Assembly (NCBI GenBank): GCA_014192625.1 | Contig: BJHM01000022.1 | Location: 32,731-72,558, forward strand | From: Planctomycetota bacterium | GTDB lineage: Bacteria > Planctomycetota > UBA1135 > UBA2386 | Reading direction: 5' to 3' | Length of the DNA: 39,828 nucleotides | Shown here: piece by piece, positions 16,141 to 22,885 of the stretch | Layout: each line of letters opens with the position of its first letter | Position numbering within the stretch: the first letter of the stretch is position 1 | Notes under the pieces: model-generated | What the model was told of the DNA's origin: nothing | What the model saw: the letters and a program-made list of their open reading frames with translations, nothing else | The model's database searches: none | Translations under genes and position numbers: made by a program

Positions 16141-16922
16141 GCGGACGCCTTGGCGAGCTTCTGCAATAGCTCCTTCAGATCCTGCTCCGCGTCCTTCAGC
16201 TTGTCACCCGCTTGACGCCGCTGGACATCGATTTCCATCGTCGACTTGCGCGATTCAAGATCCGATTTTTTGACCTCGAGCTCGGTGGTCTCCACCTTGC
16301 GGCGCAGTTCTCGCTCGCGGTCCGGCAAAGTGCGCTCCTCGAGTATCTTGAATTCTTTGCGAGCCAGCGCCAGCGCCCGGTCTGCCAACTCAACCTGCCG
16401 TAGGCCACGGCGCAACACCAGCTCTTTGGTCTGCTTCGCGAACTGATCGTCCTTGTACATCGACTCCAATTCTGATTGCTCGTCCTTCTGCTCCTCAAAA
16501 CGGTAGGCCAGAGAGTCAAGCTGCATCTGACGCTCTTCAAGTTCGTGGGGCTTGGTGTTCGAGACAAACAAATCGAGTTCGCGCTTGGCCTTTTCCATCT
16601 CGATGCGCGCAGTCTGGAGCAGGTTTTCCGTCGTCAAGGTGCGGATTTGACGATCGACGGCAACGGTCTCGATGCCAATCCGCGCAAAATCGAGCTCGCG
16701 TTGCTTGTTGCGGATGTCTTTCTCCAACTGCGCATGAGCGTCGGACTTTTTCAATGCCTCGGCATGCTTCGCCACATCGCCATCCGCCTTCGGGTCGTCA
16801 ATGACCTTCGCGACTGGCGCGTTGGCTTGTTCCGGAGGCTTTCCAGGAACGGTTTGGCAGGCGGCGAATAACAGCGCCGCGATAGCGGACGCAACGAGAG
16901 TGGGGCGCAAACAAGGATTCAT
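16137..16922 (-). CDS. Coiled-coil lipoprotein
   Basis: A 261-residue protein starting at ATG 16922 (MNPCLRPTLVASAIAALLFAAC). The lipobox LFAAC makes the Cys at residue 22 the lipidation site after signal peptidase II cleavage. There is no Asp at +2, so export to the outer membrane is possible. From about residue 60 to the end it is Lys/Glu/Gln/Arg-rich with heptad-like Leu/Ile spacing, a long coiled coil resembling the hairpin of membrane-fusion (HlyD-type) proteins, but no lipoyl/barrel domain is seen. The open frame extends upstream to 16970, but only the inner start gives a proper signal peptide. It heads the operon with the toroid protein (GTGA overlap) and the ferredoxin-methyltransferase. 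Function unknown. Confidence 0.75.
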   Translation of the reverse strand: MNPCLRPTLVASAIAALLFAACQTVPGKPPEQANAPVAKVIDDPKADGDVAKHAEALKKSDAHAQLEKDIRNKQRELDFARIGIETVAVDRQIRTLTTENLLQTARIEMEKAKRELDLFVSNTKPHELEERQMQLDSLAYRFEEQKDEQSELESMYKDDQFAKQTKELVLRRGLRQVELADRALALARKEFKILEERTLPDRERELRRKVETTELEVKKSDLESRKSTMEIDVQRRQAGDKLKDAEQDLKELLQKLAKASA

Positions 16923-16994
16923 GCGAGGCGCGGATTTATACGACCGGCGCGGATCCCAGCGCCACAGCATTTCAGCGGCGACAATGCTTGCGCG

Positions 16995-18374
16995 TCAGCG
17001 CCGCGGCACGTCGATCATCGTCGCGGTTCGCACCGGCTTTACCGGCACCTGCGCCACTGGCAAATCGGGCTCCACACCGTCGCAGAAGATGTCGTGCAAG
17101 TTCAGTCCGCAAATGCGCGCTTGGCACGGCCCCATGCCAGCCCTGCATCCCATCTTGATGCCGCGCGTAGTGCGGCCATACAACTCGCCCGCCGCCGCCG
17201 CCTGCGAACTGGTCACGTCCTCGCACCGACACACCACCGTGTCTGGCTTACAGATTGAAAACAGCCCGGGCCGCAACTGGAACGCGCGCAGCATCGCATC
17301 TGCAGCGCGACGTTCGCTGCGCGCATGCAACGCGAGACGCGGATCAAAACTGACACTGGTTAGTCGCGCCGCGATTGCCGCGCCAGCAACGCGACCTTCG
17401 GCCATCGCCACCTCGGCGCCGCCGATCCCGACAATCTCGCCAACCGCATAGACCGAGTCGACCGAGGTGCGCTGCTGCTCATCGACCACGAGGCAGTGCC
17501 CGCCACGCGGTGCGTCATAGCGCGCGGCACACGACAGCAAGAGACCAAGTTCGATCGCTGGCACGAGGCCAAAGCCCGCGCAGATTACGTCAACCTCGAT
17601 CCGGCGCGCAGTCTCGGGCCGCGGCGCACCTTGCTGATCAAGCTTGCCGATCAAGGCACTTTGCACGCGGCCATCGCCGTCAGCAGCAAACACCGAAGCG
17701 CCCCACTGCAAACGAATGCCGCGCCGCAGAAGCGAACGTGCATAGAACAGCGCCTCGCGCATTCGCGCCCCATTGCCGATCACGCCGCGCAGCGCCGCCC
17801 ACATCGCGGAGCGCGGGGCAGCTTCAAGTGCCGCCACCACCTTCACACCTGCCGAGGCCAGTGCGGTGACGGTAGGCAGCAGCAGCGGGCCAGTGCCGCA
17901 AACCAGTGCGCGTTGGCCGGGTGCCACCGCAAAGCCCCGCACCATCACCTGCGCCGCACCCGCAGTGATCACGCCGGGCAGAGTCCAGCCTGGGAACGGC
18001 ACACAGCGATCATAGGCACCTGGCGCGAGCACGATCTGCTCACACGCAAGGAGCCACGACTCGTTGTTCTGTTCGTAGTAGATCTGCCCAGGTCGCGCGT
18101 TCCACACGGTGGCACCATGGACGATGCGAATCCGCTCGCGCGCGACGGCATCGAGCAGGTGATTGCCCGCACGATGGCTCGGCGGCTCACTGATGCGATG
18201 GCCAGCGTCATAACCCTCCGGCAACTGCCGGTAGATCTGACCGCCGGCACGAAAACCTTCGTCGAGCAGCACCACCGTGATTCCGGCACGCGCCAAGTGG
18301 AGCGCCGCCGCCATGCCGCCAGGACCAGCGCCGACGATGCCAACCTGGGCTTCGAGCACGCGCGCGCCGCTCAC
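16995..18374 (-). CDS. FAD-dependent oxidoreductase with BFD-type [2Fe-2S] domain (HcnB/OoxA-like alpha subunit)
   Basis: A 459-residue flavoprotein. A Rossmann GxGxxG lies at 15-20 (VGIVGAGPGGMAA), a second nucleotide-binding site at LVCGTGPLLLPTVTALASAG, and DSVYAVGEIVGIGGAE closes the FAD site. The C-terminal part (about 375-425) holds CRCEDVT...GIKMGCRAGMGPCQARIC, the four-Cys BFD-like [2Fe-2S] binding domain. This architecture is that of the alpha subunit of hydrogen cyanide synthase, opine oxidases and D-hydroxyproline/proline dehydrogenases. The GTG start at 18374 overlaps the ferredoxin stop by 4 nt (GTGA); the open frame upstream to 18548 is only shadow. It forms a complex with the ferredoxin and DadA-like subunits encoded just upstream. 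Substrate cannot be read from sequence. Confidence 0.88.
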   Translation of the reverse strand: MSGARVLEAQVGIVGAGPGGMAAALHLARAGITVVLLDEGFRAGGQIYRQLPEGYDAGHRISEPPSHRAGNHLLDAVARERIRIVHGATVWNARPGQIYYEQNNESWLLACEQIVLAPGAYDRCVPFPGWTLPGVITAGAAQVMVRGFAVAPGQRALVCGTGPLLLPTVTALASAGVKVVAALEAAPRSAMWAALRGVIGNGARMREALFYARSLLRRGIRLQWGASVFAADGDGRVQSALIGKLDQQGAPRPETARRIEVDVICAGFGLVPAIELGLLLSCAARYDAPRGGHCLVVDEQQRTSVDSVYAVGEIVGIGGAEVAMAEGRVAGAAIAARLTSVSFDPRLALHARSERRAADAMLRAFQLRPGLFSICKPDTVVCRCEDVTSSQAAAAGELYGRTTRGIKMGCRAGMGPCQARICGLNLHDIFCDGVEPDLPVAQVPVKPVRTATMIDVPRR

Positions 18375-18658
18375 GACTTGCCGCCGGGTTCGACGTTGAG
18401 ACCCTCGGTTGCGAGCACCATGCAAGCGCGCACCGGCGCACCTTCGATCCGCACCAGGCACTCGTAGCAGATTCCCATGTTGCACAGGACTCCGCGCGGC
18501 GCGCCATCCTTGCTGCTGTTGCGCAATGCTTTTTGGCCCGCGACCCACAATGCCATGGCAATCGTCTCGCCTTGCCGCGCGCTGATCGGCTGGCCTGCAA
18601 ACGTGAACGTAATCTCCGGCGGCCGCAACACGCCATCCATGCGCAGGTCGCGGCTCAT
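18371..18658 (-). CDS. Small [2Fe-2S] ferredoxin-type subunit (HcnA/OoxC-like)
   Basis: A 95-residue protein with one plant-type ferredoxin fold. The cluster ligands are in GVLCNMGICYECLV (CxxxxCxxC) with the fourth Cys in PVRACMVLATEG. A one-domain [2Fe-2S] subunit of this kind passes electrons between the two flavoprotein subunits in heterotrimeric amino/imino-acid dehydrogenases and in HCN synthase. The ATG at 18658 overlaps the upstream stop by 4 nt (ATGA), and its own stop overlaps the next start by 4 nt, so all three subunits are translationally coupled, as expected for a stoichiometric complex. Confidence 0.9.
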   Translation of the reverse strand: MSRDLRMDGVLRPPEITFTFAGQPISARQGETIAMALWVAGQKALRNSSKDGAPRGVLCNMGICYECLVRIEGAPVRACMVLATEGLNVEPGGKS

Positions 18659-19848
18659 GCGACGACCCTCGCCGGCAAGTAGGGGCGGTGGTCGATCGAA
18701 CATGGCAGGCCGAGCATTTGCTGCGCGATCAGTTGACCGGTGATTGGCGCAAGACTGATGCCGAGACCTTCGTGACCGGCGGCGATCCAAAGTCCGCGCA
18801 GCAACGGCCAAGGTCCGATCAGCGGATGCTTGTCGAGCGAGAACGGCCGCAGGCCGACCCACGTGCGGACGATTGGCAGATCGAGCAAGCCCGGTGCGTA
18901 ACGCGCGGCACGCAGCAACGCGCGGTGCAGCAGTTCGTGGTTGAGTTCTCGATTCATGCCACGGAACTGCCGCGTGGACCCGATCAGGCAGCCACCAAGA
19001 CTCTGCGGCTGCATATTGACCGCGTGACCGCCCTGATCCGCGCCGATCAAGGTCGGGTCCACAGTGGCGGCACCATGCGCAAATCGCAGGTAACTGATCT
19101 CGAGCAACTGCGTGCGGATTGGCGAGGCGTGGTGCGCGGTGATCGCGAGATTGCCGGCCCGCGGCACGATCGGCAACTTGGGCAGGCCCGCGAGCGCACC
19201 GACCTCGGGCGTCCACACACCGCACGCAAGCACGATGTTTGGCGACGAAATTGGGCCTGTCGGAGTGACCACGCCAGTGATGCGGTCGCCTTCGCGCAAC
19301 ACCGAAGTGAGCGGCGTATATGGCAGCACATCGACGCGCGGCCCGGCTGTTTGTGCCGCGCGCAGCATCGCACCACAAGCCGTCATCGGCAACACGACAC
19401 CATCGCCAGGGTAGAACAAGGCCCCGGGCAGGTCATGCGCGAGCCCCGGCTCAAGTTCGCGCAGTTGCTGTTGGTCGAGGATCTCGGCTCGGTCGCCGCA
19501 GGCAACAAACTGCGCCTGCAGATTGGCGAACAACGCGATGTCCGCTGGATCGTCGGCGAGGTACAGCGCACCGGTCGGGTTGTAATCAAAGCCGCCTTGC
19601 TGATCCTGCAACTCGCGCCACAGCTGCACGCTCGCGTGCGAGAACGCATATTCTTGCGCGTCGTCAGGCGTGACCATCAGATGGCCCATGCAACTGCCCG
19701 ACGTGGCGCCGGCAATCGGGCCACGATCAATCAACACGATGCGCGCGGTGCGCGGCAGACGTTGGGCAAGCTGCCAGACAATGGCGCAGCCAATAATCCC
19801 GCCTCCCACCACGACGACATCGGCGGTCGCTGCCGCAATCGCTGTCAT
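18655..19848 (-). CDS. DadA/glycine-oxidase-like FAD-dependent oxidoreductase (beta subunit)
   Basis: A 397-residue DAO-family flavoprotein. The dinucleotide-binding GGGIIG is at 15-20. The C-terminal end has GLRPFSLDKHPLIGPWP and AAGHEGLGISLAPITGQ, which bind the isoalloxazine and FAD in D-amino acid and sarcosine oxidases. With the ferredoxin and HcnB-like genes downstream, this is the catalytic amine-oxidising subunit of a three-component dehydrogenase. Characterised relatives of this layout act on D-hydroxyproline, opines or glycine (HCN synthase). No hydroxyproline epimerase or other proline catabolic gene lies in the window to decide. The start ATG at 19848 is 3 nt after the phosphoesterase stop. 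Confidence 0.88.
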   Translation of the reverse strand: MTAIAAATADVVVVGGGIIGCAIVWQLAQRLPRTARIVLIDRGPIAGATSGSCMGHLMVTPDDAQEYAFSHASVQLWRELQDQQGGFDYNPTGALYLADDPADIALFANLQAQFVACGDRAEILDQQQLRELEPGLAHDLPGALFYPGDGVVLPMTACGAMLRAAQTAGPRVDVLPYTPLTSVLREGDRITGVVTPTGPISSPNIVLACGVWTPEVGALAGLPKLPIVPRAGNLAITAHHASPIRTQLLEISYLRFAHGAATVDPTLIGADQGGHAVNMQPQSLGGCLIGSTRQFRGMNRELNHELLHRALLRAARYAPGLLDLPIVRTWVGLRPFSLDKHPLIGPWPLLRGLWIAAGHEGLGISLAPITGQLIAQQMLGLPCSIDHRPYLPARVVA

Positions 19849-19851
19849 GGG

Positions 19852-20763
19852 CTACTCGCCGCCCTCTTCCGCGATCCCGCCCGCAGGCAACGGCAGCGCC
19901 TCTTGGAACGTCGGCACGGTTACGCGTTCGATGCCGCCATTATCGAGCCAGAGTTCTTCGACGCTGAGGCATTGACCCTCGGCCCATCGCGTGCGAACGA
20001 AGTAACTCTCCGTGCCGCCATCGGCAGATTCTCGCACACGCGGCACGACCGCCGGGTTGATGTATTGCGTGCCGTTCTGCCGCATGAACCGCCGCCGCAA
20101 CGCGCCACGCGGATACACCAGTTCGTGATGCATGTGCCCGGCGATGACCATCCTCACGCGCTGCCCTTCCGCACCGATGCGCGCAATCGCCAACGCGAGA
20201 TCGCGGTCGCCCCAGTCACCACCAGGCTTGCCGAAGTCCTTGCCGTAGATGTCGCCGGCCTCGCGCGACAAACCAAGCGGGCCATTGTGCGCGAGGATCA
20301 CAATGTCGCGATGCTGCGCTTTGCGCGCGAGTTCGACAATGCGCGCCGTCGACTGCTTGGTCGTGTGCACTCCATAGAGTTCTTCGTATAGCTCCGGGCT
20401 GCGCAGATCTTGACCGCCCCATGAGAAGGGCCGCGCGCCGATCACTGTGATGCCGGCAGATGGCACTTCGCGGATGCTGTAGCCGAGATGATCCTGCCCA
20501 AGGATGCCGAGCGATTCGCGCAACTGTGGCGTGCTTCGCTTGCTCTTGAAACTCTGCCAAGCGTCATGGTTGCCAAGGATCACGACCTTGGGGACGCGCA
20601 CGCTGGCGACGGTGCGGACGATGGCCGGATCTTCATCACCAAGATCGCCAACAAACATCGCCAGGTCGGGCCGCGCGCGCTCCAGCCAATCGCCGTCACT
20701 TGGCCGCCAAATGCGGTGCAGGTCCCCGACAATCGTCAGGGTGGCAGAAACACGAGGGGACAT
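19852..20763 (-). CDS. Calcineurin-type metallophosphoesterase (TIGR04168-like)
   Basis: A 303-residue phosphoesterase. The metal-site motifs appear in order: GDLH (13-16), GDLGDED (39-45), GNHD (64-67), AHNGP, and GHMHHE near residue 207. This is a complete dimetal site of the calcineurin-like superfamily. Length, the opening LTIVGDLHRIW and the order of motifs match a family described mostly from cyanobacteria, plants and some planctomycetes (TIGR04168), whose substrate is unknown. No signal peptide. The gene lies 3 nt ahead of the flavoprotein operon, so it is almost surely in the same message; whether it acts in the same pathway is unclear. Confidence 0.85.
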   Translation of the reverse strand: MSPRVSATLTIVGDLHRIWRPSDGDWLERARPDLAMFVGDLGDEDPAIVRTVASVRVPKVVILGNHDAWQSFKSKRSTPQLRESLGILGQDHLGYSIREVPSAGITVIGARPFSWGGQDLRSPELYEELYGVHTTKQSTARIVELARKAQHRDIVILAHNGPLGLSREAGDIYGKDFGKPGGDWGDRDLALAIARIGAEGQRVRMVIAGHMHHELVYPRGALRRRFMRQNGTQYINPAVVPRVRESADGGTESYFVRTRWAEGQCLSVEELWLDNGGIERVTVPTFQEALPLPAGGIAEEGGE

Positions 20764-20836
20764 AGGCGCATACTCAGCGGAACATCCGCGCCCCGCAATG
20801 GCAAGGTTGCAGCGGCACGGAAGGCCATAGCGCTGC

Positions 20837-22729
20837 TCAGGGTTGCAGCAGGCCGTAGCGGATCAGTTTTTCCCGGTAAGTCGTGCGCGGCACGCCAAAC
20901 AATTCCGCCGCACGCGTCAAATTGCCGCCCGCGGCTTCCATGGAGCGCTGCAGCGCATCTTTTTCCTGCGCCTCGAGCCGCTCCTTCCACGTGAGCGAGT
21001 TGCCGACCTCAGCTGGCACGCCTGATGGCACACTTGCTGCCACATTCAAAACCGCACTGCCTGCCGCTGCCGCAGCGAGATGCAGTTCGTAGCGATCCAG
21101 ATCGAGATGGGAAGGCAGCAACATGCCACCAGCCGCGCGCAGCGCAGCACCCTTAATCGCATGGCGCAATTCACGAATATTGCCACGCCATGGATGCTTC
21201 TGCAGCCGGCCAATCGTGTCGGGATGAATGCGCTGCGATTCTGGATAGCCAAGCTCTTCGGCCGCCTCGGCAAGAAAGCGCTCGCAGAACAAGCCCAGGT
21301 CGGCGAGCCGGTCGCGCAGCGGCGTGAGCACGATTTCGAGCTCGCGCAGCCGGTAGTAAAGGTCTTCGCGAAAGCGACCCGAGCGGACCATCGTCTCAAG
21401 GTCCTGGTGGGTTGCCGCGAGAATGCGGACATCGACCTTGGTCGGCCGCCTGCCACCAACCGGCGTGACCACGCGATCCTGCAGCACGCGCAGGATTTTG
21501 GCCTGCAGCTCGTGCGCCATGTCGCCAATCTCATCCAAGAAAATGGTGCCGCCATGCGCTTCCTCGAAGTGCCCGCGGCGCGCCGCCTGCGCGCCGGTAA
21601 ACGCGCCCTTCTCGTGACCAAACAACATGCTCTCCATCAGTTGCTCAGGAATCGCGGCGCAGTTGACCGGCACGAACGGCCCCTTGGCGCGGCGCGACAG
21701 GTCGTGCAACGCACGGGCGATCACTTCTTTGCCGGTGCCCGTTTCCCCGCGCAACAATACCGTGTAGTCGGCAGGCGCGTAGAGCTTCACGCGCTGCACC
21801 ATTTCGGCGCACGAAGGGGCGCTGGTCACCAGTGCGTAGTGCGTTGCGGCGGCCGCGGTCTCACGCACCAGCAGACTCTTCACCAGCACCCGGTTGCCGA
21901 TCGCGGATGCCAGCATGCGGCTGACAAATGCGACCCGCTGCAGGTCCTCTGCCGCGAGCACCGCGCCATCACGCGTGCAGTCGGCGTAAATCACTCCCAA
22001 CACTTTGCCGAGTGATTGCACCGGCAACGCCACCGCCGCGCTGATGCCCTCACTGCGCACGCTCTGATAGTTGCGCACGATCGGATCGGCAGCGGCGAGC
22101 GGCACGTGCACGACGCGATTGGTCTCACGCACCTGATTGACCACCGAGCGACTCACGCGAAACGGCTTGCGATCCTCGGGACGGCTCAGAAAAAAGGACT
22201 CCTCGCCATCACCATCGCCGTGATCAAGCACGACGTAAACTCGATCCGCGCCAGTCGCACGCACGACCGCGACCATCGCCGCCTCGACCATCCGTTCGGG
22301 AGTCTTCAGACCTTCGAGATGATCGGCCATATCCATGAACGTCTGATACCAGGCACCGACCGGCGAGCCTGGCGCGAGTGCCAGCATCGCTGGATCGAGT
22401 TCTTGTGCGCGGTCCTCGCCGACCTCGGCTTGAAAGCGCAACTTGACCAGCGCCGGGCCGAGGTTGAGCACATCACCATCGAGAAAATGCTCAAACCGCG
22501 CGCCGACCGTACCCGTGGCGCAGCGCACCGGGAACGGCAGTCCCGGCTCCGCGCGCACGCGCAGCCGGCCTTGACTGTCGACCGCGACCTCGAGCAAGCG
22601 ACCTTGCGCCGAGGGCAAATCGAGCGTGACCTCACAGCCAGACTTCTGGCCGCCGACCCAGAAGCTCTCGACCGCGATTTCTATCTGCTGAAAGCCGGAA
22701 CGATCGGTGATCTCGAGCAGGACGGGCAT
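20837..22729 (-). CDS. FHA-GAF-AAA+-Fis sigma54-dependent activator
   Basis: A 630-residue regulator. Residues 1-100 resemble an FHA domain (phosphothreonine binding) and about 135-285 a GAF domain. The AAA+ ATPase (about 300-535) has Walker A GETGTGKE at 328-335, GAFTGA at 375-380, Walker B GGTIFLDEIGD at 393-403 and an Arg-rich GRFREDLYYRL near 455. The intact GAFTGA loop means it can remodel sigma54 RNA polymerase. A Fis-type helix-turn-helix (GGNLTRAAELFGVPRTTYREKL) forms the C-terminus. It faces the kinase gene at 22886, so phosphorylation signalling through FHA is an attractive idea. A 73-nt gap separates it from the phosphoesterase; I saw no -24/-12 (GG-N10-GC) promoter in that gap. 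Confidence 0.92.
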   Translation of the reverse strand: MPVLLEITDRSGFQQIEIAVESFWVGGQKSGCEVTLDLPSAQGRLLEVAVDSQGRLRVRAEPGLPFPVRCATGTVGARFEHFLDGDVLNLGPALVKLRFQAEVGEDRAQELDPAMLALAPGSPVGAWYQTFMDMADHLEGLKTPERMVEAAMVAVVRATGADRVYVVLDHGDGDGEESFFLSRPEDRKPFRVSRSVVNQVRETNRVVHVPLAAADPIVRNYQSVRSEGISAAVALPVQSLGKVLGVIYADCTRDGAVLAAEDLQRVAFVSRMLASAIGNRVLVKSLLVRETAAAATHYALVTSAPSCAEMVQRVKLYAPADYTVLLRGETGTGKEVIARALHDLSRRAKGPFVPVNCAAIPEQLMESMLFGHEKGAFTGAQAARRGHFEEAHGGTIFLDEIGDMAHELQAKILRVLQDRVVTPVGGRRPTKVDVRILAATHQDLETMVRSGRFREDLYYRLRELEIVLTPLRDRLADLGLFCERFLAEAAEELGYPESQRIHPDTIGRLQKHPWRGNIRELRHAIKGAALRAAGGMLLPSHLDLDRYELHLAAAAAGSAVLNVAASVPSGVPAEVGNSLTWKERLEAQEKDALQRSMEAAGGNLTRAAELFGVPRTTYREKLIRYGLLQP

Positions 22730-22813
22730 GTGTCGGGTTGTCGCCGGTGTGATGGGAGCTGCAGGGACCTGCTATCGGATGGCCGACGGCAACCCCCTGC
22801 ACTGGGGATAAAG

Positions 22814-22823
22814 ATGCTAGCAT
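22814..22823. promoter_or_regulatory. 10-bp perfect palindrome in the divergent gap
   Basis: ATGCTAGCAT, a perfect 10-bp palindrome between the divergent FHA-activator (22729) and kinase (22886) genes. A dimeric regulator could bind here and control both. A 10-bp palindrome can also arise by chance. Confidence 0.25.
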
Positions 22824-22885
22824 AGCCGCCTCGAATCGGGGGCTTGGCGAGTCTGCCTTCTTCGTCCACGATCACCGTAAATCCC

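Noticed and set aside
18688-20391. 567-residue open frame on the plus strand
   Set aside because: It is antisense to the DadA-like gene and the phosphoesterase; both real genes have clear motifs.
20764-20836. Possible sigma54 promoter ahead of the phosphoesterase
   Set aside because: No GG-N10-GC element with a good TGGCAC/TTGC context was found in the gap.
21080-22015. 311-residue open frame on the plus strand
   Set aside because: It is opposite the AAA+ core of the sigma54 activator, with no motifs of its own.
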